A DNA stretch of 64,000 nucleotides from Microcyclospora pomicola. Taxonomy: Eukaryota; Ascomycota; Dothideomycetes; Capnodiales. The notes below the pieces were generated by a model. The model saw nothing but the letters and a program-made list of their open reading frames with translations. It was not told the DNA's origin and did not search any database. Both the position numbers and the translations under genes were made by a program. The stretch is from positions 372,001 through 436,000 of the forward strand of contig NHNY01000016.1 in the NCBI GenBank assembly GCA_002786065.1, in the 5' to 3' direction. Shown piece after piece: positions 43,902 to 56,760 of the stretch (the first letter of the stretch is position 1; each line of letters begins with the position of its first letter).

Positions 43902-45565
43902 ACAAGCACTTCCCTGAACGCGGGAGAGCTTCCAGTGAGATTGAGTAAAGCTCGGCATTTCAGTGCTACGAAAGGCATGGAGGGCTTGCGCTTCGTCTTC
44001 GCGGATCTTCCAGGGCAGGAGGCATCGGCACATCAGGACTATTACGAGACTAGTAATCATGTGAGGATAGCTTGAAGTATGAGGGATGTAGCGACCTGGA
44101 AGAACAGGACGCTGGGAGATACTTGTATCAATACACACGCGAGATACTTCTTCGTCTCGCAATGCCGCCTCTTTTCCGTTCTTCTTCTTCTTCTTTCTTT
44201 CTTTCTTTATCATGTTTGGGGTTCTCGGAGATCTTTGTCCGCATGCTTGCATTTCCAGTCGCAGTGGTTTCGATGTCTGTGCAGTGACAAGGAGATCTAT
44301 CCCCGGTAAATGTGACCCAGACATTCGACCTGCCATTTTTCGTTCACGATCGCTGCAGTCACTGTTGACTATAGCTTTGTCAGGGTCACGAACATGTCGA
44401 AAGACTTCCTAGTCTGCAAGATTACACCCCATCTATTCCACCATCGCGATCACAGGTAGGACATCGGCTTTATCATCATGAAAGGTTCAGCCGAGACGCA
44501 AACCTGCAGTCCCCTCAAACCATATGCACAATCAGAGAGGGGCCATCTCGATGCTCCAGCAAACGGTACTGCTCATACTGCAGCTCGAAACCACACTGAA
44601 TGAGCAACCACCTCTGTGCCACTGATGTTATACCAACCAGACTCCCATCCTGCAGGAGCACATGTCGTGGAGCTGGACAAGATATCTAATCGCTCTACTC
44701 CTTGTAAGCGTGCGCGCGACGAAATCATTCCTTGTCGGGCTCTAGGATGTTTGATCGCAGCAGTTCATTGATGCCGCAGCTCATGCGGCAGTGCCGAATT
44801 GCTTGATGCAAATCTGATCATCTCAGATGTTCGAGCAACCTTGAGCTAGCAGAGCCATGGTTCACAGATGTCCAATGTATTTGCACTTTCACATGCTTCA
44901 ATGTCAGACGGCCGATGCAGACGAGGTGATGTTATGTGAATGACGGCTGGGTCCGTCCCCGTGGCGCTGTCCCGATTCGGGACGACGGATCTCGAACTTC
45001 TAGCGTGCTTCGAGATGGCTGGTTCTGGCTTGGAGCGGCTTCTTACGACCAGTTGATGCATGTTGTGGTCCGTTGTGGTTATCCGCTCGATTGACAACAT
45101 CATCCACACCATTATCATTCCGGCATTGTCGACAACAGTACCTACACGCTCTTGGGCTCGTTCGTCTTTCTGCCTGCAGATGTCGGTAGAAACCAATATC
45201 TTTCACGAGACGCCTCCTCGCTTTGATGCACTTGTCACAACACCACCCGACCACTCCTGACGAAACCTGGACATCGCCATAACATCCTGCGGCTACTCGA
45301 CGGCGTCACATATCTGTCTACGTTCTGTTTGTTACCGCGCAATTGGACTCTTGTCGAGTCCTTGTATCTCACTAACTGCACCGTGCTGTAAGTCCATTGT
45401 CCCGTGTCCTGATCGAGTAGTATCGCGTTTCGAGGGCCTAGCTCATGTCTACGATGGCTCCGCAATGCGCCATCCTGCGCCTTGATCTTTCAATCGCCTA
45501 CGGACATCGTGCTGAGCAACTACTCATTGCGATTGCAGGTTGTCAATCAGCGGACGCTCGTTCCA
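43902..45565. other. Intergenic, NAB2 3' side and Zn2Cys6 gene promoter
   Basis: 1.66 kb with a CTT/CTTT microsatellite at about 44182-44210. No coding frame accepted. The stretch before 45566 should hold the regulator's promoter and leader. Confidence 0.5.
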
Positions 45566-47993
45566 ATGTCTAATAACTACCCACCGCCACCCCAACCTGA
45601 CCAGCAGCACTACAGCGCTTTGTACGCGACTACCGCTGGCGCTCAGCAGCTGCTAGATCACACGCCACAAGAGCAACTACAGTACAGCACTCTGACTCAA
45701 CCTGACTACCCGAAACCCGACTCCAGTGCGGCGATCGATACCGCGTCTCAGCAGCAGATAGACTCGTTGACGCAAAATCTGCAACATCATGCTGCTCTCG
45801 ATGAGCAACAACGACAGCAGATCCAACAGGCAACGCAGCAGCTTCAGCACATATCGCAAGGTCCAGCCCCTGGCGACATCTCAGCGACTGAGCAGCAGCA
45901 ACAACAAGACGCATTCGACCTAGCACAGAAGGCTAACCGACTTCGAAAAGCATGCGACTCGTGTAGTATCCGCAAGGTGAAAGTATGTGGCTCCCTCGGA
46001 TCGTGACCCTTATCAATGCCATGTACTCACGTATACCTCAGTGTGACGAAAGCGGTCCGCCGTGCCGTGCTTGTGCTGCACTCGATATCCCTTGTACGTT
46101 CGAGCGTCCGACTCGTCGTCGAGGGCCTCCAAATCGTCATGCTGAGGCGATCAAGAAGCGGCGGTTGGGAGATCCCGTTCTCACCTCACCTCACCTCTCG
46201 GTATCTGGCAACTCGCAACCCTCATCACCCACCCACGCAGCACAGGCTTTAGCCTCGCTCTCATCTTACACCTCCGGCCAGCCACTCTCGGCGGAGTCGA
46301 TCTGTTCTGCGGAGACGCTTGACTTGCTTATCGACGACTTCTTCACGTACATTCATCCTCTATGTCCCTTCCCACACGAACCAAGCTTTCGCGAAGCCTG
46401 GAAACGACGTGAGGATCTTTCCAACAAGCCTTTTCTTGCTCTTCTCTCGTCGATGCTAGCAGCTCTCGTGGCATCTTTCCCGCGGAAGCCGCGGCTTCAC
46501 TTCAAGACTCAGCGTAAAGATAGCGCTTTTTCGAACCACCTCAGTTTGGTTGATAGATGCCAGCACATTTGTGCCGCCGCACGAGGCATTGGATATCTGG
46601 AACGCGATGATCTGAATGTCTATGACGCTGCCACAAGCTATTTTCTTGGACTCGCTGGCATGTACACGTCCCGATGGCGTCAGGGCCGTTTGTACTTCGG
46701 CGAGTGCATGACCATCATCAAGACACTGAACTTGCACAAGGTCAAGCATTCATCATCTGCTGGTGTTAGTCAACCTTCATCGATATTTGAATTGAACGAT
46801 CCTACTTACAACTCCACTCGCGGTTCGGTTGACAACATAACTCAGGAGATTGGGCGACGCATATTCTGGACCATGTACGTCGGCACAAAGACCCTCCATC
46901 AGCTCGGATCATCGCAAGAAGAACTCGACTTTCCACCGTGTACATTATCCCACCCATATCCGCCGTTGCCAGCGGAAGTTGACGACTTTTGCATATTTCC
47001 AACTCATAATGAACAACAACCTCCAGGCCTCTTGCCAAGAACGACCGGATTCAACGTCAGCGTCAAGATATACAGCTCGTGTATGAAGCTGAGCACTGTG
47101 GAGGTGGCTTGGAATGTTGATGGCGCTGTTAATTGGGAGCAACAAGAGCTTGTGCTACTGGAATCGCTACAGCAATGTCGAAAGGCAATTGCCGAGCTTC
47201 CATTGGAACTGGCGGTTTATCGAAACACTGGTTCTCAGCATGGCCAACATACTAGTCATGTGTTGTACCCTAACATTGTCCCGCCGACCATGTCTTGGGA
47301 TCCTGCCGGCGCTTTGCTCAATCCGTCACATCGGCCAGCACCCGAATCACCGGAAGAGGTCCGACTGATGCAGTACGAGATACAAAAAGCAAACATATGC
47401 GCATCGAGTCTTGCAACTCGTCTACGTATTGTCGAGAAGTACCTAGAAATGCGTGAAGCGCGCGATGGTGGTCTCTCGCAGCCTGCCACAGCAATACCAC
47501 CGAAGCCTGATTCATCTAGTGTCGCGGCTGCAAACGACGCAACATCGCAACAATCCAGTCCGACCTCCAGCAAAGTTGACATCCTCGAAACCATGCGCAA
47601 AGAGCGCGAGACTATTGCGAGAGATCTCTTGGTGGTTTTGTGCAACATCTCGACTGTCAACTGCGAGCCTTCTGCCGACAGTTTTGTAAGCGCTATCAGG
47701 CACTCACTCCGCCAGCAAAGTGCCGTGCTAACCACTCACAGACCATGAAAATCCGCTCCATCGCCTCGACACTCGGCCAAGCCCCCGATCAATACAAAGG
47801 CAAGATCGCATTGCAAGCGCAAGAACCTCTCTCAGCATTCCTTCAAGCTCTTGATAGGCTGGAAAGAGTCCACTCAGCAAATGGCGACAGTGTTCAGCCC
47901 TCCGACGACAAAGAGACTGAGTCACGTCACTGGGCCGACCTTCGCGAGTGTCAGCTGAAGTTTGCCCAGCTGGTCGGTCTCTCGGGAATGTAA
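45566..47993 (+). CDS. Zn2Cys6 fungal transcription factor with MHR domain
   Basis: Three exons, 45566-45982, 46042-47685 and 47742-47993 (introns 59 and 56 nt), give 770 residues. The N-terminal 120 residues are Gln-rich (EQQQQQD and several QQ pairs). The binuclear cluster is split by intron 1 exactly before its third Cys: KACDSCSIRKVK / CDESGPPCRACAALDIPCTFERP, followed by the basic linker RRRGPPNRHAEAIKKRR. The fungal_trans middle homology region runs from about 240 (LDLLIDDFFTYIHPLCPFPHEPSF) through AATSYFLGLAGMYTSRWRQGRLYFGECMTIIKTLNLHK and EIGRRIFWTMYVGTKTLH. It should bind CGG-type sites in the nucleus; targets unknown. The last exon adds a conserved-looking tail (EPLSAFLQALDRLERVH). 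It converges on SKN7. Confidence 0.93.
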
Positions 47994-49377
47994 TGATCGT
48001 ATCGCTGTCAAGAAGACGGCTTGAAATGAGGTCTGCGCTGATGAAGTGTGGAACCAGCATGGCGTTTGGCTGTTCGGGGCAGCGCTTCCTTTCCCCCTTT
48101 GCATCTGCGCAAAGAGGGCGATGGTGATATCATCCCCTCGAGGTAGTCTCGCGTGGAATCAGAGCTCGTGAGCCCCCAGATACCCCTCAACATCGCGATA
48201 GATCCCACTGCATACCATGCGCGTATACATGTATACATATACCAAGATCCTCCTCACCCTTCATGTCCTGCGTGTCCGAATTCATACAATCGCCGAGATC
48301 TCCTTTCCCCCGGCCTTGTCCTCGTGCTCGTCCTCCTGCCTCCCACCATCCATGTCCATTAGATCCTACAAGCCATCACTCGAGATAAATGTCTATCGTG
48401 CCACCCATCCACTATGCACCTTATGCACCGATGATCTCCTTGCTTCACTCTTCCCTGCCCCTTCCCTTGACTCTCATTCTTCGCTCCCTCAATTTCCGCT
48501 CTCTACTTGCGTCGCGAACCTGAAGACGGAGGAGAGGAAGCTGATGAACTGAGGCGTTGTGTTGGATATGTAGGTCAGGTAGGTCGAGAGACATACCTGT
48601 GTTTTATCATCTTGAGAGGAGGGCTATGGAGAGGTTGATGAGGATTTATATACTTATGTACATGTGGAACTGTGGGATGGTGATCTGGTCGTGACAAGGC
48701 AGGGCAATGCGGCCGTGTCAAGGGATGATCATATCGTGAGTACCGCGAGGAGGCGTGGCAGACACCTGGCGTAAGATGCGGCAGAGTGGAATGTAGGCAG
48801 AAGCGGGAACGGGGAGTATGAAACGAGACGGAGTGAGCGTGGGATAGATGGCAAGAGGCCACTTCGGCCTTGATTCGGTTCGATCGCTACATGCATACTA
48901 TAATCTGACGTCGCTTGGTAGTTGCGGGAGCATAGCATCCTGGCATCGGACGAGAATCGCTGAATATTTGAGTAGCTCAAAAGGTACGGTAGATTTCTAG
49001 ATAGATCGGATTCGGAGCAAGTCTTCGGTCCTAGATGGGATTGCTAGATGGTCTCTTCGCGAGTAGATGGTGGCTGCACGTGGTCGCTGAATGGGATTTG
49101 AATGGTGCGCGTATGCACCGGGAGGGGAAGAGGAGATCCACGCATGCGAGTGTTGCGGGTGGACGCATCGCATGGGCGGAGCGGGAGGAGAATGTGTCGA
49201 CTCCGACTCCACAACCTTGCTTATGCAGCCTCTCGTTGCAGCAAAGGATGAGCGCCCAGCATAGCCGGAGATCAATTCTCTGTACGTTGCTTCTGAAAAA
49301 GCGTCCAGGAGGCTAGGCAGGAAACACCGGCGATTGCATCACACTACGTCAGTCGCATCCGTGTTCGACTTTCCGGG
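47994..49377. other. Intergenic between convergent Zn2Cys6 factor and SKN7
   Basis: 1.38 kb holding both 3' UTRs, C/T-rich on the plus strand between 48240 and 48520. No gene recognised. Confidence 0.5.
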
Positions 49378-51610
49378 TCATCGTGGCGGTCGGGGCATCT
49401 GGGGCATATTTTGTTGCAAGGGTGCGCCCATGACTTGTGGCGCGTACATCTGCTGCCGCTTCACATCAGGGCCGACATCGCCGGCTCCACCCGAGATGTC
49501 GGAGATCTGCCGCCGATGTTGAGGCAAAGCGCCCTGTGGCGAACGAGGGTTGTAGGTTGGCGGTGGGATATTCTGCTGCTGGTAGGGACTAGGTCCGGCG
49601 TTGTTATGCACTGCTTGCATGTAGGGGTCTTCAGTTTGATTGCTGGCAGGTGATAGACCCGGCATATTCGCTGGCGAGTTCCATCCGCTTAGGACTGTCG
49701 GGGAAGTGATCGGGGAGTCGTCGCTCTTCAGGCTCCGTCGTCCTCCCGGTACGAGTGGCGGGGCACCCATTACTCCAGCTTCAAGTCCTGGAGGGTGCTT
49801 TTTGAGGTGAGACAGGTGCTTCTCCAGCATATTGAGCAGGCCCTCTTTCGTGAATGGTTTCGGCAGCACATCGTTCATTCCTGGTCGGTGTTAGCAAGTC
49901 ATCAATGCAACGTCGCACGTGTATAACACTCACCGTGCGCGAAGTACATGGAAATATCGTCACTCCGGATATTTGAGGTCATGGCGATGATGGGTGTGTT
50001 GTCAAACTGTCGAATCAGGTGCGTGGCTGAGACACCATCAAGATTTGGCATGATGATGTCCATGAGCACTAGATCATACTTTGCGCCGGCATTCATCTTG
50101 TTCACGGCCTCGAGCCCGTCGAGCTAGGAATGATATCAGCATGCAACACAACTTGCTAGGATACTTGTACAACCCACCGCATTGTCTATCGTGCAATGGA
50201 ATGCATACAAGAACTTTCCACCAATTCTGCGGCACGTCTGATCGTCTTCGACAAGCAAGATCTGGGGCGGGCGGACCCATCCGGGGTCGACCGAGTGACT
50301 CTTCTTCCGTCCTGCCACCGCCTGGTGACTTGGGCCATCAGGAGCCTTGGTCGGCATCGGGTACGGAATGTTGTGCACGTGCTCGCTGTACGTTGGATCG
50401 ATTCCCTGCGTAGCTCCAATCGGATACACCAGATTTTCCAGATCGCCATACGAAGCAGATCCTGATGATGTGGCCGAGTGCGGTACATCCCCTCTGCTGG
50501 TTGATCGTACGCCATTTCGTACGCCTACATCGGGTGGCGGCGTGGTCAACGCAGGGTTGAAACGGGCGTGGGACTCGGTCATCAATTCCAAGTTTCGAGA
50601 ATTCAACAAATGATCAGCATTGACCTCGTTCAGCAATTTGGAGGCGTGTTGGAGTGGGGATGCGGGGATGTCTTCTTCCAGTGGGGTCGTGGTATCGTTC
50701 GCGGGCACAACAGCTCCGTTCTGTCCGGTCTGCCCATTTTGTCCATTATGGGCCGCGAATGGGTTCACCACCCGGCTCTCCCTCCGGCGCTGAGCGTCGA
50801 TTGTGTTCAAGAAGTTCATGACATATTGCATGACATGCTCGTGATTCACCACGGTCTTCTGCACTCCAATGAGCTCCTGCAGCAGCACCGAATGGTGCAC
50901 GCTCAACTCGTTGTATCTTTCCTGCAGTTGTTGTAATTGTTGCTGGGTCGCGACCAGTTGTGTATTGACTAGGTCCATCTGCTGGGTCGGAATCATTTCG
51001 TCCAGCATGGCGTTAGGTTTGCGAGGTGCAGGGGCCTTCCGTCGGATATTGTCCAGCGCATCCTTGTTGTTCATCTTGAAATCTGGGTGTTTGAATTCCC
51101 AGGCCTATTCCGGCGTCAGCTCCAGCCCTAACCCACCCATCCCACCCATACGTACGCCCGCGCCATACGGCGATGATCCACCCTCTTCATTGTTGTGTCG
51201 GACTTTGTGGAAGTCGTATTTGTTGAGCTGGCGCACGAAGCTCGCGAAGTTGCTGTGCTTGAAGTGTTTCGGCAGGATGTGCTTGGTGAATTTTTCATTC
51301 TGTCCGCGCGTCAGCATGCTGCAGCCAGCGTTGTGTATCTTGCGGCTGCCACCCACCTCTAAGACGACAAAGCTGTCTCCTTCGTTGCCCCATCGCACAA
51401 TGCTCTCGTCTTGCGGGTTCTCCAACATCCTGCCATGATCTCAATGTTAGCATCTTCTTCCCTGCGCCTGTCGTGCCCTCGCTTACTTGTAGAGTTTGCG
51501 AACCTGCAGCAAGTCAGTACGGTACGTCTCAATGGTCGGGAAAGCGTGGAGGATTGACGCACAAAATCGCTGGAGCTGTTGGCCGCTTGCGCCGCCTGTG
51601 AATTGTCCAT
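49378..51610 (-). CDS. SKN7: Response regulator with HSF-type DNA-binding domain, Skn7
   Basis: Seven exons: 51610-51563, 51503-51487, 51429-51357, 51299-51156, 51104-50178, 50123-49934 and 49880-49378, introns 51-59 nt, 633 residues. The HSF domain reads [65 protein letters not shown], then AWEFKHPDFK. A coiled coil follows (QLVATQQQLQQLQERYNELS). The receiver domain starts ILLVEDDQTCRRI near residue 370, with phospho-acceptor D425 in LVLMDIIMPNLDG, TSN and the Lys of LPKPFT. A Pro/Gln-rich tail ends it. Skn7 receives phosphate from the Sln1-Ypd1 relay in the nucleus and turns on oxidative-stress genes such as peroxiredoxins and thioredoxin. Exon 2 is only 17 nt, and intron 3 (57 nt) is stop-free and in frame inside the DNA-binding domain. 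Confidence 0.95.
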
Positions 51611-53882
51611 GATCGCGGCAGACTCTCACCGACGAGACAGCGCGATGATGTGGTGGTCGTGGTGAAGGTCCTGCGAGGGAACTGCGCGACCCGGATGATC
51701 ACGGCGGACTCGAAGCAGCACCCACGGCGCAGGACTGGCGGGTGGACAATGGCGCAAATAGAGGTGCCGTGGCCGTCAGAGGTGCGCCAACGTATCACCA
51801 CACATGAGGGACTCGTGGTGCTGTAGGGCACGAGGAAGCCAAGACGTCAGAGGAGGCAAGCGGGCCAATGACCGCAGGCGCGGCAGCAGGAGGCGGACGA
51901 CGAGTAGGACAAGCTCTCACAGGCGCAGAGGATAGCGTGCGTGGGTGATGAGAGGGGGTGCACCGGGGCGGGTGGTGACTTGGAGAGCGGAGTGGGGAGC
52001 GGCGGTGGTTTTGACTTTGAGGAAACAATAGATGGGCAGTTTATCAGGCGCTTGCGGTAGTGGTTGGCGGCGGCGGCGGCGAGAGGAAACGAGTGTCGCT
52101 GACTGATGGCCGGGAACGAATGTAGCGATCCGGCGATCAGGGAGTCTCGGAGCGGGCGATCGTCATCGTCGAAGCGATAAGGGAGACGGCAGCAAGGGAT
52201 GGCGCCGAGTCGATACAGATGACAGTATATGCACCGGCAAGATCACGACATGGATGATAATTCCAGAAGATACAGTAGGTAAGGCAGATGGTCGTTCGGT
52301 TATCGTGCTGGGGAAGAAGAGCGCAGATGCTGATTGAGTTTCGCGGCGGCAGCGGGCCCTCAGCTCATCCTGGTTCTTCTCTCACCAATCCCCCATATCC
52401 ACCAAACCTTTCGTTTCTCCCCTTCGACGCCACTCGCATCATCGTGGGATGATGCTGGTAAGACATCTTCGTGCGGCGCGGTGGATTGCGTAGACTGACC
52501 CATGTTCTTAGGTTATGGCATTCATCGTCTGCTGGCCGTGACCATGAATTCCCTTCATCTTCATCAACGAGGCCTGCGGCTGTCTAGTGGCAGCGCCATA
52601 GCTCTACTTACGCGTGGGCGATCCGGCCAGTGCTGTATATGTATACCTTACCACGGCAGATCTACTATAGTTCAACGTCCCTCGCACATCTATGTCTCGG
52701 TCTCCGGCTGATTCCTCCGAGCGTGTATGCAAACAGCATATATCGCCGCTTGCATATACCTTCGTGACCTTCATTACATAAGGTACCTCACATCTGACCG
52801 ACGGCAGACAGTGCGCACTTGCCTTCCATGTGGGTAAGGGAACTACGGTATATATAGTCATGTTTCACGCCCATCTGGTCGTTCCATCTTTGTTCTTCGA
52901 GAAGATTGACCGAGGGCGATCCTGTTTCCATTCCGTCTGCATACAAGGATGACACGGCTCGGGGACTTCCATTCCATGTATCTCCACGCCCAATCATGCC
53001 AGCCCTGATGATCGACGTTCAGCCGAGCTCTTTCCAGATGCCGTGCGATCCTTTAAGCGACTTGGGGCGGCCTTACGCACGGATACCTGGACTGGCTATG
53101 CTACGGTCATGTTCGGGACTTCATTTCCAAGAGTATATGTCTTTGCTTTGCGCGCTCACCAATTCCATGTTCGTCGAGCCATACTACCGTCAAAAAGGAC
53201 GCTGACTTTCTATATTGGTCAGTCCGTAAGTCTATGTAAAAGCTACCTCTAGTGTTTGAAAGGGCAAGTGCCAGTAGATCCAGGCGTATCGCGCACCTCA
53301 ACCGCTCCATTGACAGCATATGTCTTCGACGCAGCTGTTGGAGTCGTGCTGGGAATGAGGATGTGGTGTGAAATGATCATGTCTCATATAGCTGACATGG
53401 AGTGAAGCAACAAGGCGTAGTTTGGGGTTGAGAACCGGCTGTACGGTGGATATGCAATACCCGTAAGGTAAGGTATCTATGCAGCTGACTGTGCACATCG
53501 TATCGAATACTAAGGTCCTGTATCTTCTGTGACTACAGCCGATATTGTTGGTGATGGCCACAACGAAGATCCCTGCCTACTTGAGATAGAATCTACTCCT
53601 AGCAACTTATTCTTGTCTTCTATCTTTAACAGCATGGCCAAACGCGAGCCCTACCTACTGTACCTAGCATACTACTAGTCAAAGAAGATCCGCGTTCTCG
53701 GCTGTATCCTGCTGCCATTCGCTACAAACTTACACCCTATCTATACCAATTCTGCTAGAGACGTCGACCTTGACCTCAAAAACGTACATTCCACTCCCTA
53801 ATAGGCCGATCGCTCAACTCACCACATCCACCGACCGTCTCGCCAGCATATCCCCCCCACTCCTCCACTACATCTCAACAAC
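51611..53882. other. Long intergenic region, divergent SKN7 and peroxiredoxin promoters
   Basis: 2.27 kb. The SKN7-proximal 500 bp are GC-rich with a GGCGGCGGCGGCG run at about 52068-52080. The peroxiredoxin-proximal part is C-rich (53840-53882). Frames up to 100 codons show no domain. Long leaders with short upstream ORFs for SKN7 are possible. Confidence 0.5.
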
Positions 53883-54766
53883 ATGCAAGCCGCCACCTCC
53901 GCCGCCCGGCGCTCGACCGCGGCACTCTCCACCCCCCTCCTCGCGCGCCGCCCCCTCACCGCCCGCTTCCACGCCTCCGCCCGCCATGCCGTGCAAGTCG
54001 GCGACCGCATCCCCGACGTCGAGCTGATGGAGAACTCGCCCGGCAACCGGGTGTCGATCGCCAAGGAGCTCGCCAACGCCCGCGGCCTCGTCATCGGCGT
54101 GCCTGCCGCCTTCTCCCCGTCCTGCTCCGCCAAGCATATCCCCGGTTACCTCCAGTCCGCCGCGCTGGAGTCAGCGGGCCAGGTGTTCGTCGTCAGCGTT
54201 AATGATGCGTTTGTGTATGTTCCCTTTGCGAATCTACATTTTGCTCTTCTTCGATGTTGTATGAGATGTTCATTAAGCTGTATTTTCTGCACTGCACGAA
54301 GTACCTGAATGCCATACTGACCACATATAAACTTCCTGTAGCATGAAAGCCTGGGCCGAGTCACTAGACCCCGATCAACGCAGTAAAGTATCGCATCCCC
54401 TCTCCGCCGTCAAAGGAACGCCACATTTCTACCATCCATACTCATCAATACAGGTCCGTTTCCTCGCCGACCCGCAAGCCGCCTTCACAAACGCGCTCGA
54501 CCTCGCCTTCGACGGCACCGCCCTCTTCGGCCAGCCGCGCAGCAAGCGCTACGCCCTCGTGCTGGAGGACGGCAAGGTCACGGATGTGTTCGTCGAGCCG
54601 GACAATACGGGTGTTAATGGTATGTCGAGCATTGTTTCTCCTTCTTCATGTGGTCTGTTCTACGGCGTGTATTCCCATCAGTGACGATCTTGCAATCTGA
54701 GGTCTCTGGCTAACGACGATGTGTGGTTACGCGTGCAGTGTCTGCGGCAGAGAATGTCTTGAAATG
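53883..54766 (+). CDS. Type-5 peroxiredoxin with mitochondrial presequence
   Basis: Four exons, 53883-54214, 54342-54387, 54454-54619 and 54738-54766, introns 127, 66 and 118 nt, 190 residues. Residues 1-35 are Ala/Arg/Ser-rich without acids (AARRSTAALST...TARFHASARH), a mitochondrial presequence. The Prx5/AhpC-TSA fold follows: VQVGDRIPDVELME, then the active site GVPAAFSPSCSAKHIPGY with peroxidatic C81, VFVVSVNDAFVMKAWAESL and FLADPQAAFTNALDL, ending VEPDNTGVNVSAAENVLK. It reduces H2O2 and alkyl hydroperoxides using thioredoxin or glutathione, in the PMP20/Asp f 3 group. Exons 2 and 4 are very short (46 and 29 nt). The terminal exon supplies the conserved SAAENVLK end, which supports it. 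Skn7, a known activator of such genes, is the divergent neighbour. Confidence 0.93.
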
Positions 54767-55617
54767 AGGCCAAGTCGCATGTTCGATGGGTAAATACAAG
54801 ACCATCTACCATGCTCTGCAAAGGGTCAAAGTTCAGGGGTTGTTCTGGGATTGTGCTTTGGACCAAGTGGATGCCTGCCTCATCTCATCAGATATCGAGA
54901 TGGTTAGGGTGTACTGATACAGCGTTAAGACCTCGTTCAGAAACGGAGGAGGGCTTATCCCAAGGGATCGTTGCTATGTGAAGCTCCTGAAGCAGTCGAC
55001 TTCGACCAATGGTGCAGGAAGCTTAGGGTCTAGAGCCATGACCTATTTGTCTATCTGGCTATCATCTATAGACTGCCTGCTAGCACGTTTATGCAGAATG
55101 CGCTACGCAGTCGTCAACTTCGTTACTCGTTACAACGATTGCCGCTAGACCCAGGCCTCTGCTGACTGACAAGTGGATGATGATGACGAGCACATCACGC
55201 CGAATTGTGGCAAGATCAGCTGAGCATACTTGTGTAAGGTAATCATGATCGACAATTGGGGCAAAAGCTTAGCAGCTGAGTCGCGTGAGATAGAGTGCCA
55301 GTTAGTATCACCGGCGAGCTGGAAACCCTGCTTCCTGAGCTTGAAAACAACTGCTTTCACTGAACATCATGCGCAGGAATGAACAACCCAGAGCTTCGTG
55401 ACTAGTCCAGATCGCGAAAGAGTACGAGCGCAGAGTAGTCCCACATCAGCAGGCGAAGAAACGTGTCATGTACAAGTTGGGTTCCAAAGCTGGATGTAGT
55501 AAAAGCTGATCAATCTATTCGAGATCAGCACGGGGACAATATGCAGTGTATTCTATCGCGATCTCATTAATTCATCCAACATGATAGATTCGACGCCGCA
55601 TCGTTGGTGTCAACGCT
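54767..55617. other. Intergenic between convergent peroxiredoxin and methyltransferase
   Basis: 851 bases, 3' UTRs of both; no coding frame or repeat recognised. Confidence 0.5.
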
Positions 55618-56760
55618 TCACCACTTCCTCGCCACTACAAAAGGCAGCTGCCCGAACAACGTCACAGTCTTGTTGGTCAGCGCCTCACTCAAGAACGACT
55701 CCAGCTTCTGGCTCTCCTTGACTTCCGCCTCGAGACTTTCTTTCTCGCCTGCATCTGATGGCGCCTCGATCAGCTTCTTCTTGCGTGCGATGCCCGCCAT
55801 AATCAGGAGTTTCATCGCCTCCAGGCCCATGGTGTTCACGCGGTCCTTCATCTCGGCACTCTTCGATTCATTTTCTGGAGTAGGGCCGACTGTGTAGTAC
55901 TGGAAATGAGTGACTGTCACCAAGTCTCTGGTAGGCGGTGCGTCTGGCGAGCTTGGGTCGACTGAGGGGCTTTGAAGGCGCAGCAGAGAATTGAGCATGA
56001 AGGGCGGAAGGCTGCCAGTGTCCCATTAGCATACTCGACCTTTCCTGCACCATGGATGATGCTCGGATGTTTACTACGACGACTCACTACGGAACCAATT
56101 TGCGAGCTCGACGCTCGTCTGCGATGATCCGAACGCTCCTATCCACCTCAGGACACGGCTTGGACGCCCAAAAGTTGGACATCTCCGAGTCGAACCAGAG
56201 AAGGTAGCCTCCGGGTCCTGCAGTGATCGTGTAAGCGGCGTGATCACGAAGCAAGATCGCGTGGAGAGAGCAAATAACATTGCACTACGTGTGGCACAGT
56301 TCGACTTACGCAGTAGTTGCACTGCATTCTCAATGACTTTATAGAAGCCTTCCTCGGGTACGGCATATGCTAGCAGTCTAATGCTGACCAGATCGAACTT
56401 GGAGTGGAAGTCCTCAGGGAACGGCTTGACACAGTCATGTTGATGAAGTTGCACGCCCGGCTCCGGGTTCTTGGTGAACCTCGACGAATCTACATCCCAG
56501 CCCACGAGAAGTGGAGGATCTTTCTCCAGGCGAGAACCAAAGTAAGAACGAGCAATGTCGTTCAGCCAAACGCCCGTACCACAGCCCACGTCCGCAACCG
56601 CTCCCTTGATTTCTTCGAGGGGAATGGCAGAATGGATGAGTCGGCTATCTTGGATGCCGAACTTGATCATGTCATGTTGTGCATCGAGTCGGCGATCTTC
56701 TTCGATGTTACCTTGACGATGAGCGAGCATATACGGGTCTTGTAAAGTTGCGGATGCCAT
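55618..56760 (-). CDS. Class I SAM-dependent methyltransferase
   Basis: Three exons, 56760-56310, 56217-56088 and 56011-55618 (introns 92 and 76 nt), give 324 residues. Motif I is VADVGCGTGVWLNDIA (near 60), motif II is LVGWDVDSSRF with the acidic ribose-binding residue, motif III region is FDLVSIRLLAYAV, and the junction of exons 1 and 2 restores LLRPGGYLLWFDSE. The second junction gives ARKLVPYLPPFMLNSLLRL; without that splice the frame would stop at TAG, so the intron is required to reach the conserved-looking ending LFGQLPFVVARKW. This shape fits small-molecule methyltransferases of the UbiE/LaeA-like type common near secondary-metabolite genes. Substrate unknown; no membrane segment from the chosen start MASATLQDPYML. 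Confidence 0.85.
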
